Shown in pieces: positions 32,927-42,000 of a DNA stretch of 64,000 bases. The translations under genes and the position numbers were made by a program. This DNA is from Sandaracinus sp. (GTDB lineage: Bacteria > Myxococcota_A > Polyangia > Polyangiales > Houyiibacteriaceae). The notes below the pieces were generated by a model. It saw nothing but the letters and a program-made list of their open reading frames with translations. It was not told the origin of the DNA and ran no database searches. Numbering within the stretch: position 1 is the first letter of the stretch; every line of letters starts with the position of its first letter. The DNA lies in NCBI GenBank assembly GCA_002699025.1, contig PABA01000048.1, positions 62,001 through 126,000 of the forward strand, in the 5' to 3' direction.

Positions 32927-33193
32927 CTACTCTGACGCTGCCGATGGAGAGGTGGTCGGGCAAACGACCTTGGGGTTCTCGGCCTCGAGGATGGCGTCCC
33001 AGCGGGTGGCGAGGAGCGCGTGGACGAGATCCTGGAGGGCGTCGTCGGAGACGTCCCACTTGGAGCGGACGGCGGGGCCGGCGTCGCGGCGGGCGGCCTC
33101 GTAGAGGCGACGGGTGGCCTCGGCGACCTGGGTGGGGTCGTCGCTCGAGAGCGCGGTGTCGGCCCATTGCCGCCATTGGTCCGCCGTCGGCAC
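32927..33193 (-). CDS. Short sigma-factor-like protein downstream of csx1
   Basis: An 88-residue protein whose second half (SKWDVSDDALQDLVHALLAT, then WDAILEAENPKVVC) resembles sigma region 2 up to the point where 'NP..WL....RN' should follow. There the frame ends in an unrelated tail. It also resembles the sigma-like protein at 15143-15817 in helix layout. I read it as a truncated sigma-like gene, possibly non-functional, or a small regulator derived from one. The start is GTG 33193, 36 bp after the Csx1 stop on the same strand. Confidence 0.4.
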   Translation of the reverse strand: MPTADQWRQWADTALSSDDPTQVAEATRRLYEAARRDAGPAVRSKWDVSDDALQDLVHALLATRWDAILEAENPKVVCPTTSPSAASE

Positions 33194-33229
33194 GGGGCCG
33201 AGGGTACACGATGGCGAGCCGGTTGGTGG

Positions 33230-34507
33230 TCACTCGGATGAGGGGTGGGCGACCTCGCGCTCGAAGCTGGCGACGAGCTCTCGGGCCTGCTCGAGGATCG
33301 TCTTGGCGGGGCGGGAGGAGCGACGGAACTCCCCGTGGATGGTGTCGTTCCGGAGGTCGATCAGGGCGCCGTCGCTGCCCATCTGGAGGCCGATCTTCTC
33401 GTCGGCGGCATGGCGCGCGTCGGAGTCGAAGTCGCTTTGGCCCGGGCGGCAGGCTTCGGGGGCGGCGACGGTGCAGGTGTGTCCTTCGCGGAGCACGACG
33501 ATGCACTCGGCGACGCGGCCCCAGTCGAGGTAGGCGCGGGCGAGGGCGGCGAGGGCCTGGAGGCCGGTGGGGGAGCCGAGGTGGTCGGCGGCGCCGTCGC
33601 GGACGTTGACGGTGAGGGGGCGGATGCGGTCGGCGATGCGCTCGAGCACCTGGTGGAGGACGGGGAGATGGCGCTCGACGTCGGCGCGCGCGGCCTCGAT
33701 GGCTCGGTAGAGCTGGTGGGCGGACCCGCCGCTGCAATCCGGACCGAGGAGGAGCTTGCCGATGCGGAGGGCGTCGAGGTCGTTGCCGAACTGGATGAGC
33801 GCCTTTCCGAGGCGTTGCAGCTCCGGGGGATCGCCCAGGCGGCCGGACTGGGCCCAGCGCTTGCTGAGCTCCCGGCCGAGCTGCTTGGTGGGGCGGGCGA
33901 GGTCGGCGGCGCGGCCGGAGCCGAGGAAGCGGCCGGCGGCGATGGACCACTCGACCACGTCGAGGGTGGCGGTGACGTCCCAGATGGGGGCGCGGCCTTC
34001 GTGGGCGTCCTTTGCCTCGAAGGCGCCGTAGACGATGCGGATGGGGCGGCGGCCGTCGAGGGCGCGGAGGAGGGTGAGCGCCGAGGCGGCGAAGAAGGGC
34101 TGGACGCGGAAGCCGTGGGTGATGTCGAGGAGGAGCGGGGTGTCGTGGCGTTCGAGGAGCTCGGCGGTGGTGGAGAAGAGGCTCCAGAGGTCGTCGTGGC
34201 TGCCGCCTCCGCCGATGCGGATGTGCTCGGGGGTGGGGGCGCCGAGGGCGGTGAGCTCGGCGGTGAGGGCGTCGCCGTGCTTGGTCCAGGCGGCGTCGGT
34301 GCAGAGGACGGTGATGCGGGAGGGGCGGTGGAGCGCGGCGAGGGCGGCCTGGATGAAGCGGGTGCGGATGACGGGGGCGTCAGGAGCCTCTGAGGGATCC
34401 GAGGGTTCGCCGGTGGCGTCGAAGTAGGGGACCTCGGTGTAGGCGCCGGTGCCGAGGAAGGTGAGGAGCTCGGGGGCGTCGGGGGTGGGGAGCGTCGTCG
34501 TCGTCAT
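33230..34507 (-). CDS. csx1: Csx1-type CARF-HEPN CRISPR ancillary ribonuclease
   Basis: A 425-residue protein of the Csx1/DxTHG family, the cyclic-oligoadenylate-activated ancillary RNases of type III CRISPR systems. Family features are the N-terminal FLGTGAYTEVPYF strand, the DITHGFR motif near residue 130 (the DxTHG signature of the CARF domain) and a C-terminal HEPN domain with RNDTIHGE near residue 385, whose Arg and His form the Rx4-6H RNase site. Binding of cyclic oligoadenylate made by Cmr2/Cas10 would activate non-specific RNA cleavage. The cmr genes begin 29 kb away at the other end of the window, so it now stands apart from its operon. Confidence 0.85.
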   Translation of the reverse strand: MTTTTLPTPDAPELLTFLGTGAYTEVPYFDATGEPSDPSEAPDAPVIRTRFIQAALAALHRPSRITVLCTDAAWTKHGDALTAELTALGAPTPEHIRIGGGGSHDDLWSLFSTTAELLERHDTPLLLDITHGFRVQPFFAASALTLLRALDGRRPIRIVYGAFEAKDAHEGRAPIWDVTATLDVVEWSIAAGRFLGSGRAADLARPTKQLGRELSKRWAQSGRLGDPPELQRLGKALIQFGNDLDALRIGKLLLGPDCSGGSAHQLYRAIEAARADVERHLPVLHQVLERIADRIRPLTVNVRDGAADHLGSPTGLQALAALARAYLDWGRVAECIVVLREGHTCTVAAPEACRPGQSDFDSDARHAADEKIGLQMGSDGALIDLRNDTIHGEFRRSSRPAKTILEQARELVASFEREVAHPSSE

Positions 34508-34562
34508 GGGGGATCCTGTGGGTTGGTTCGGAGTATGGTGGGCGGGAGAGAAGGAGGTGCGC

Positions 34563-35063
34563 GTGGGAGAGCTGTATCGATGGGCGGTGGCCGAGCAGGC
34601 GCCGGAGGTGGTGGACTTCGAGGCGCTGGATGTGCGGGAGCCGGAGGAGGTGGCGCCGGAGGGGGAGGAGCCGCTGGACTGGGTGGAGACGCTGGAGGCG
34701 GCGGAGGCGCTCGGGTTCGAGCTCGATGGGGAGAGCTACTGGGTGTACCAGGGGGGTGCGCAGGCGATGTGTTGCGGGGGGCGGACGATGGGGCTCGAGG
34801 CGGGGAGCTTGGGGGAGGCGGTGGAGGCGGCGCTGCGGGAGCTCGTGGGTGGCGCGGCGAGGGTGGAGGTGCGGTACCTGCCGGTCGCGCCGAACCCGTA
34901 CAACAACGCGGGGTGGCGGGTGTCGGGGCGGCGGGGGCGGTACGAGGCGCGGAGCCTGGTGAGCAGCGACTTCGACTTGGAGGGGGAGGTCGAGGGGGAT
35001 GCGGTGCGGGCGGCGGCCGAAGGGTTGGAGGCGGCGTTGTGGAGGGAGCTCGAGACGCTGTAG
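34563..35063 (+). CDS. Hypothetical protein divergent from csx1
   Basis: A 166-residue acidic protein of unknown family (YRWAVAEQAPEVVDFEALDV, WVYQGGAQAMCCGGRTMG, VRYLPVAPNPYNNAGWRVSG). GTG 34563 is chosen for its strong AGAAGGAGG ribosome site; longer frames run backwards into csx1. The 55-bp gap to csx1 must hold two divergent promoters; TATGGT at 34535-34540 may be the -10 for this gene. Its closeness to csx1 could mean a role in type III signalling, but no domain supports that. Confidence 0.5.
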   Translation: MGELYRWAVAEQAPEVVDFEALDVREPEEVAPEGEEPLDWVETLEAAEALGFELDGESYWVYQGGAQAMCCGGRTMGLEAGSLGEAVEAALRELVGGAARVEVRYLPVAPNPYNNAGWRVSGRRGRYEARSLVSSDFDLEGEVEGDAVRAAAEGLEAALWRELETL

Positions 35064-35072
35064 GGGGCTCGG

Positions 35073-35456
35073 TCAGCGGGGGGAGAGCGGCGCGGCTCGT
35101 AGGCGGTGGGGGCCGAAGACGATGCGGCGGTAGCCGTAGCGGAGGGCGAGGAAGGCGCGGGCCTCGCCGGACCCGCTGGCGAGGACGCGGGCGTGGAGCT
35201 GGCGGCCGTCGGGGAGCTCGATGCGGGCGAGCCAGGTGTGGCGAGGCCGTCGGGTGCGGGCGGCGTGGCATGTCAGACCTCGAGGGAGCGGAGGGCTTCG
35301 GCCCTCGTCGAGCGGGCAGCTTGCTGGGGAAAGTTGGTGGCTTCCCGGGGAAGGTCCCCCCGGGTCCCGATCGCACCTGAGCGGGCACCTCGCGTCCACC
35401 GCACGTGCTCGTATTCCCGGTGTTCTTCGAGTACTCACTGCTGCACCGCAGGTCAC
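35073..35456 (-). CDS. Doubtful small ORF ending in a protein-like segment
   Basis: The last ~50 codons (TWLARIELPDGRQLHARVLA, EARAFLALRYGYRRIVFG) look like a real beta-rich protein, whereas everything upstream of about 35280 is low-complexity translation crossing the 43-bp repeat at 35319-35361. No ATG, GTG or TTG lies at a sensible place near 35280, so the gene may have lost its 5' end when this junction formed. The end is 9 bp from the stop of the converging gene at 35063. Confidence 0.25.
   Translation of the reverse strand: MTCGAAVSTRRTPGIRARAVDARCPLRCDRDPGGPSPGSHQLSPASCPLDEGRSPPLPRGLTCHAARTRRPRHTWLARIELPDGRQLHARVLASGSGEARAFLALRYGYRRIVFGPHRLRAAPLSPR
35319..35361 (+). repeat. 43-bp direct repeat, left copy
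   Basis: Begins GCTTGCTGGGGAAAG and ends GGGGAAGGTCCCCCC; matches 53162-53204 at 39 of 43 positions in the same orientation. It contains a small hairpin (GGGGA...TCCCC). It lies just left of the MADS-like island. Confidence 0.75.
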
Positions 35457-35600
35457 CCTCGCGTAGCTGTGCGAGGGCGTGATAGATCCGCAGGCTACGC
35501 GACCGGGGTACGCCCCGGCGCGGGCTGCCTCGGGGGCGCTGCATAGGGGGCTCTACCTACGTGACGTCTCGAGGCGACTCGGGACCGTGATGGAGGTTGC

Positions 35601-37634
35601 ATGAGCGAGCAGCTCGAGATCGAGGAAATCGACCAGGCCGGAGCCGACGAGGTCACGTCGCTCGAGGAGGGGAAGATCCTCGACTACATCACGGGCGATC
35701 CGATCAAAGACTCCCCGAAGGAGCAGGTCCGGCAGCGCATCGCGCGAGCGCTCTTCCACGAGTACGGCATCTCGGTGGAGGACATGGCCCGGGACTTCAA
35801 AATGAAGGTCGATGGGCGTCGGAAGAAGGTCGATATCGCCATCTTCGATGCAGGCGAAGAGCACACGGTCGGGAACCTCCGACGGGTCGTCATCTGCGAC
35901 AAAGAACCGAAGAAGGGCAGCAAGGGCGCATACAAGATGCGTGATCACATCCAGGCCAAGAAGGAGTTTGGCCTGTTGCATGGGGCGATGACCGAAGCCG
36001 CAGGATGCCGATACGGCCTCTGGACAAACGGCCTCGAGTTCTTCTTCTTCGACAAGGAGGTCACGCGATTCGACGTCAAGTTCAAGCCGATCGGCGATTG
36101 GCCGATGGGCGACGAGTCGATCGGAACGCGCGATGTCGTGTCGCAGGCCCGCCTCCGACGCGCGGACCCCGACATGCTCCGCACCGCGTTCCGCCGGTGC
36201 CACAACTTCATTCACGGCAACGAAGGCATGCCCAAGGACGCGGCATTCTGGCAGTTCCTCTACCTCATCTTCGCCAAGATGCATGATGAGAAGCGCAGCC
36301 GTGACGAGCAGCCGTGCTTCTGGGCCGGCCCGACGGAGCAATTCGATGAAGCCGGCCGCAAGGCCATCCGCGAGCGCGTCATCCCGCTCTTCGATGAGGT
36401 GAAGCGCGAGTACTCCACCATCTTCCGAGGCAACGAGGAGATCACACTGTCCGACCGCGCGCTGGCCTTCATGGTCTCCGAGCTCGCGAAGTACGACTTC
36501 GGTCGCACCGACGTGGATGCGAAGGGCGCGGCCTACCAGGAGATCGTCGGAACCAATCTCCGCGGCGACCGGGGCCAATACTTCACACCCCGCGGAGCCA
36601 TCAAGCTCATGGTGGAGATGCTCGCTCCCAAGCCCAGCGAACGTGTCTTGGACCCTGCGTGTGGCACCGGTGGCTTCCTCGTTGCGGCACTGGACTACAT
36701 GAATCGCCTGTTCCACGCGGAGGCAGAGGTCGATGTCGGGGCGGAGTCGACGGACGAGTTTCTGTCCATTCGCGACCGACTGGCAGCGTGGTCAAAGGCG
36801 AACCTTTTCGGTGCTGACTTCGATCCGTTCCTCGTGCGAGCTGCGCAGATGAACGTCGTGATGGCCTCGGACGCCGAGGGGCACCTCTTCAATATGAACT
36901 CGCTCGAGTTCCCTGCTGGCCATCTGACCGGCGTAGACGAAGCGAACGGCGTGGCGGACCTCGGCACGATGGACGTCGTGATGACGAATCCGCCGTTCGG
37001 GACAGGAATCCCCGTCACGGACCCAAACATTCTTCGCAGCTTTGAACTGGCGCGTGTCTGGGAAAGCACCGATGACGGAGCCTACTTGGACACCGGACGG
37101 ATGCAGGCGAGCGTGGCGCCCGAGGTTCTGTTCGTCGAGCGATGCGTCCAATGGCTCAAGCCCGGCGGCCGGGCTGGAATCGTCCTACCGAACGGCATTC
37201 TAGGGAATCCAGGTGACGAATACATCCGATGGTGGGTTCTGCGGCACTGCTGGGTGCTTGCGAGCGTCGACCTGCCCGTCGAGGTCTTCATCGTCGAGGC
37301 CAACGTGAACATCCTGACGAGCCTCCTCTTCATCAAGAGGAAGACTCAGCAGGAGATTCAAGCCGAAGACCTTGGAGCAGCAACCAAGTATCCGGTGTTC
37401 ATGGCAGTTGCGGAGAATGTGGGCTTCGATCGTCGCGGAAACACGCTCTACAAGCGGCATCCAACCGGCGAGGAGATGGTCGAAGAGGTGGAGGTGCGTG
37501 AAAAAATCCGGGTCAACGGATCGCATGTCGTGCGGGTGCTGCGACGTCGAGAAAAGGTCATCGATGATGACCTTCCGCTGATCGCTGAGGCCTACCGAGA
37601 ATTCCGAAACGAGACTCCAGAGCCCGGCGCATGA
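35601..37634 (+). CDS. Type I-like N6-adenine DNA methyltransferase (MADS-type)
   Basis: A 677-residue modification subunit. An N-terminal type I R-N-like region (ARALFHEYGISVEDMARDFK, then VDIAIFDAGEEH) precedes the HsdM fold. SAM-binding motif I DPACGTGGFL is near residue 351 and catalytic motif IV TNPPFG near 463, as in gamma-class N6-adenine enzymes. It marks self DNA for the downstream defence genes. No hsdR follows; instead the operon continues with a specificity subunit and three large NTPase/kinase genes, the layout of a methylation-associated defence system, where this would correspond to MAD2 (naming from memory). Base composition is visibly less GC-rich than in flanking genes, which suggests recent transfer. 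ATG 35601 has a GGAGG ribosome site. Confidence 0.85.
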   Translation: MSEQLEIEEIDQAGADEVTSLEEGKILDYITGDPIKDSPKEQVRQRIARALFHEYGISVEDMARDFKMKVDGRRKKVDIAIFDAGEEHTVGNLRRVVICDKEPKKGSKGAYKMRDHIQAKKEFGLLHGAMTEAAGCRYGLWTNGLEFFFFDKEVTRFDVKFKPIGDWPMGDESIGTRDVVSQARLRRADPDMLRTAFRRCHNFIHGNEGMPKDAAFWQFLYLIFAKMHDEKRSRDEQPCFWAGPTEQFDEAGRKAIRERVIPLFDEVKREYSTIFRGNEEITLSDRALAFMVSELAKYDFGRTDVDAKGAAYQEIVGTNLRGDRGQYFTPRGAIKLMVEMLAPKPSERVLDPACGTGGFLVAALDYMNRLFHAEAEVDVGAESTDEFLSIRDRLAAWSKANLFGADFDPFLVRAAQMNVVMASDAEGHLFNMNSLEFPAGHLTGVDEANGVADLGTMDVVMTNPPFGTGIPVTDPNILRSFELARVWESTDDGAYLDTGRMQASVAPEVLFVERCVQWLKPGGRAGIVLPNGILGNPGDEYIRWWVLRHCWVLASVDLPVEVFIVEANVNILTSLLFIKRKTQQEIQAEDLGAATKYPVFMAVAENVGFDRRGNTLYKRHPTGEEMVEEVEVREKIRVNGSHVVRVLRRREKVIDDDLPLIAEAYREFRNETPEPGA

Positions 37635-39034
37635 AGACCAAAGTGATCCCAAGCTCCTGGCTACGCCGCGGCGGCCGTCGATTTGACTGCAATCCGTACC
37701 TCCTTGGAGGACTCGAAGCTCGGCTGCGCCTGGAAGAGCTTGATGTACGGAAGGACGAGCTTCAGGAGGTTACCCGCGGAGGTATCGACGGCATCTACCA
37801 CGCGGGGCGTGAAGGTCGCACGTGGGTTCTCGATGAAAAGCTGGGCGTCCGTTTCCTCAGCAGCAGTCGGGTGATGGCAGCCGACTATTCATCCCTCCCT
37901 CTGCTTTCGGCACAACAGGTTCAGAGCAACCCCGCGTTTCGAATTCACCGTGGTTGGACACTAATCACTCGGTCGGGGACGATCGGTCGCATGGTCCACG
38001 CACGCCCCGACATGGATGGTATGGCGTGCTCCGAGCACGTAATGCGTGTGGTACCCGATACGAACGAGATCGCGCCCGGATACATGTACGCATTCCTGCG
38101 CTCCAAGTTCGGCGTGCCGATGGTGGTATCGGGCACATATGGTTCGATCATTCAGTCAATCGAACCCCGGCACCTCGCAGACTTGCCGGTGCCGCGGTTT
38201 GGCGAAGGGTTTGAGAGCCGCGTCCACGGGCTGATTGAGGAGTCAGCGGAGCTATTCTCGGACTACCAGGCGGGCGTCGTCAAAGCCACCGAAGAATTCT
38301 TCGAGAGCGTGGGCCTTTCTGATATCACCGCAGCACAGTGGCACAAGAGCGGCCCCGACGTTGGCTTCACCCAGAACTTTCCGCGGGTCGAGTCGTTCCG
38401 AGCGCTGAACTTCAATCCGCGGTTCAAGGCTCTGTGCGAACGGATTCGCCAGGGGCCGTGGAAGCCGCTCGCTGAGATATGCGTTCCAGGTACGCTGAAG
38501 CGTGGCGCAAGGTTCAAGCGCGTCGACGCTGAACCAGAGCACGCGTACCAGCTGGTTGGACAGAAGCAGTTGTTTTGGCTCCGTCCAGAGGGGCGCTGGA
38601 TTGCTCGGTGGGCTGTTGGTGATGAGGTTCTGGTCGAACCGGGCACAATCCTAATGGCCGCCATCGGCACGCTTGGGGAGACGGAACTCTACTGCCGGAC
38701 AGAGTTCATCTGGGGTCCAGCGACGGAACGCGCCTACTCAGAGAACATCGTTCAGGTCGTTGGCGACGCGGCAGTGATGCCCCGTGGATGTCTCTACGCG
38801 TTCATGCGTTCGGAAACGACCTTCAGAATGCTCAGGTCGATTTCGGTCGGAACGAAGAACCAACTGCACCACAAGAGGCTACTTGCTCAGCTCCCTGTGC
38901 CGTATCCCGACTCGCTTGCCCAGGAGCAAGTCCAGAAAACCATGACCACCGCCTACGACGCACGCCATCGAGGCGTGGCGCTCGAGGAGGAAGCCATCGC
39001 CCTCGTTGAGGCTGCCATCGAGGAGGCGTCCTGA
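37631..39034 (+). CDS. Type I-like specificity subunit (HsdS family)
   Basis: A 467-residue DNA-recognition protein with two target-recognition domains. The first shows LLSAQQVQSN, GWTLITRSGTIGR, APGYMYAFLRSKFG and a helical linker (LIEESAELFSDYQAGVVKA). The second repeats the plan with YQLVGQKQLFW, GTILMAAIGTLGE, MPRGCLYAFMRSE and a second helix (QVQKTMTTAYDARHRGVALE). It directs the methyltransferase, and probably the restriction complex, to its site. ATG 37631 overlaps the methyltransferase stop by four bases. Like its partner it has lower GC and more A/T-ending codons than the rest of the window. Corresponds to MAD5 in MADS. Confidence 0.85.
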   Translation: MKTKVIPSSWLRRGGRRFDCNPYLLGGLEARLRLEELDVRKDELQEVTRGGIDGIYHAGREGRTWVLDEKLGVRFLSSSRVMAADYSSLPLLSAQQVQSNPAFRIHRGWTLITRSGTIGRMVHARPDMDGMACSEHVMRVVPDTNEIAPGYMYAFLRSKFGVPMVVSGTYGSIIQSIEPRHLADLPVPRFGEGFESRVHGLIEESAELFSDYQAGVVKATEEFFESVGLSDITAAQWHKSGPDVGFTQNFPRVESFRALNFNPRFKALCERIRQGPWKPLAEICVPGTLKRGARFKRVDAEPEHAYQLVGQKQLFWLRPEGRWIARWAVGDEVLVEPGTILMAAIGTLGETELYCRTEFIWGPATERAYSENIVQVVGDAAVMPRGCLYAFMRSETTFRMLRSISVGTKNQLHHKRLLAQLPVPYPDSLAQEQVQKTMTTAYDARHRGVALEEEAIALVEAAIEEAS

Positions 39035-42000
39035 TGGCCAAGGTGATCCCCATCGGATCGCCGGTCAACGAGGCCGAGCGCAGGACCATCGCTCACCTGC
39101 GCGACAATCTGCCCGACAGCTACATCCTGCTCCACAACTTCGAGGTGGAGCGCGACGGTGAGCTCTTCGAGGTGGATCTGGCCGTCATCGCCCCCCACGC
39201 CGTCTACCTCGTGGATACGAAGGGCACCCGAGGCCTCATCGATGTCTATGGGTCGAAGTGGTACCCGGAGGGGCGCCAGCCCTACACGTCTCCGCTGGCC
39301 AAGCTGCGAGGTCACGCGAAGTCGCTGAAGGGCCTGATCACGGCGAGCCAACCCGGCCGGCGAGAGCTCGAAGACATCGGAGTTCTGGCCGCCGTGGTGT
39401 TGGCCGCCCCTGATGCGGTCCTCCAGGACAGCGGTGGGCGCGATAGGCCGAGGGTCACGACGCTGGCCAAGTCCGCCGCCTTCTTTCAGAACTCCGCGGC
39501 CGTTCCAGCCCGGTTCTCGAAGAACATCAGCCGCTTCCACAAGATGGTGCTGAAGGCACTCCAAGCCGTGGCGAAGCCCCGAAGCGGTCCGCTGCGGTTC
39601 GGAAGCTGGGAGGTGGTCGAGAAGCTCGGCGGTACCGACGCCTACACCGAGTACCGGGCGCACAACGCCTTCGCCGGCAGCCGCTCCGGGAGCGTGCTCT
39701 TGCGGGCGTACACGGCGGATCACCTGGCTCCGCCGGCGGAGCGGAAGAAGGAGCGCGCCCGGATCGCCAACGCCTACAACGCCCTGAACAACATGCCAGG
39801 CCATCCGGGGATCATGACGGTCCGGGACTTCTTCCCGACGGAGCACGAGGACCGCTACATCCTCGTGACCGAGGATGTGGCGGGACAGGCACTACGCCTC
39901 CACATCGACAAGCCGAACCTAGCGCTCACCGTCGATCAGAAGCTGCGAGTCGCAGCGGACCTGCTCGACGCTCTCAGCCACGCGCACCAGCACGAGGTCG
40001 TTCACCGGAACCTCACACCGAGCACGATGCTGCTCGGAGCCCAAGGGCGACTTCGGCTCATCGGCTTCGACTTCGCTCGGGCGGGGACCAACCGCAGCCT
40101 GACGATCGCCCACGAGATCGTCGACGAGCTGGAGCCGCTCTACCAGGCCCCGGAGGTCTATCGAGATCCGGCGAAGGCAAGCCCGGCATCCGACGTCTTC
40201 GCCGCCGGCCTCGTGCTGTACGAGCTCTTCGTCGGAGAGAGGGCATTCGACGGCCCAACGGAGGTGTTCGACCATGAGGCCAAGTTCGCCTCCAAGCCGT
40301 CGCAGGCGGGGGTCGTGCCGCCAGCGCTGGACGAGTGGCTCCAGCGCCTCTGCGCGTTCGAGCCCGGCGACCGACCGACCGCGGCGGCAGCAGCCGAGCA
40401 GCTGGCCGCGCTGCTCGAGCCCCCAGGAACCGGCGGCTCCGATCTCACCGCACCCGAGTTCGTCGAGCGATATCTCGTGCAGCACGACGACGAGCTTCGA
40501 CCGCTCCTCGAGGTCCTCGGTGACGAGGAGACGGAGTGGCTCGAGTTCAAGGCGGCGCTCATCCCGCCACCGGACCGCGAGGGGGCGAACGACAACGATG
40601 GGCGTTGGGCAGTCACCAAGGCCGCAGTAGCGCTCGCCAACTCGGTCGGGGGCGCAGTCCTGCTCGGTGTGGACGATGACGGCCGCCCCGCTCCGCTCGT
40701 CGACAGCGACCCGAAGGGATACTTCGAGAAGCAGGGCTGGGACGTCTTCGCCCGAAAGGTGCTCGACGCTGGACTCTTTCGCGAGGGGGGTTGGAAGACG
40801 AAGAAGCGCGGGAAGTGGGAGCTCGACGTCTCCACCTTCAAGACGCACGTGAAGACCGTGCGCGCGACCCTGGACGGGGAGCCGGTGGTCGTTCTGGTCG
40901 TGACTCCCGTCGGACCGCCCGGGCCGCTCCTCACCGCCACGAATACTCGAGAAGGGAAGACCTCCCGCACCCTCTTCGTCCGGCGGAAGGGCGACGTAGG
41001 CGTCGTGGACAAGCTCGACGAGGCAGCCGTCGAAACTTGGCTCCAGAACCGCCAGCTCACCTCACCGCGGTTCGCGCAGCTGCTCGAAGCCACCCTCGAG
41101 CTGGCGTCCCGCCCCAGCGAGCCGCCACCTCCGCCGCCGACCGACTACTCGAAGCTCGAGAGCGGGTCGACCCTCACGCACAAGTACGTCGTTCAGGAGC
41201 GACTCGGTCGACCTGGCTCGTTCGGGGTCGTCTACAAGGTGATCGACACGCTCGGCGACGTCACCCGTGCGGTGAAGCTGATCCTCCGCGACCGTCACTC
41301 CACGCTCGACCGCCTCAAGAAGGAGTACCGGACGCTCCTGCGCATCCCCCCGCACCAGAGGGTCGTGAAGGTCGTCGACGCCGACGTCATGCCGAACGGA
41401 GGGCCCCCGTTCATCGTGTGCGAGTACATCGCCGGGCTCGACGTCGGGGAGATGATTGACCAGGGGCTGTTCTCGCCGAGCGACGCTCTCGAGCTCGCTC
41501 GTCAGGTCGCCGACGGCTTGGTCCACCTACACCGGCACGGGGTCTACCACTGCGACATCAAGCCCCGGAACTTGATCTGGACGCAGGACGGCGCCCGCAT
41601 CATCGACTTCAACGTCTCCGTGCTCGCGGACACCGGCAACGGGCACGGCGGAGGCTCGAAGCGCTACCTGCCGCCCGACCTCGATCTGTCCAAGCCGCCT
41701 CAGCCGAGCGACCTCGCGGATCGAGACCTCTTCGCGCTCGGCGTCACCGTGTACGAGGCGGTGACCGGCACCTATCCGTGGGAAGCCACCGTTCCCCCTC
41801 CAGGACAGAAGGCGGCGGACCCCCGCGAGATGAGCGGGCTCGCCGACTTGGCGCCGGAGCTCGTCGAGACGATGCTCAAGGCCCTGTCGTCGAAGAGGGC
41901 GGATCGCTTCGCCTCGGCGACCGAGCTGCTCGCCGCCCTCGAAAACGTCGCGCAGGCGAGGCGCGCAGCGTCGACGGCTACGCCAACGAGCTCTTGGTCG

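Noticed and set aside
35272-35278. GTCAGAC at 35272 as another promoter copy
   Set aside because: The expected CGTC is absent at 14-15 nt and no supported plus-strand gene follows.
34504-35544. A 346-codon Pro/Arg-rich minus-strand frame
   Set aside because: Extreme composition and antisense to the 34563 gene; the similarity of its part near 35320-35360 to the frame at 52755-53219 simply reflects the 43-bp DNA repeat.
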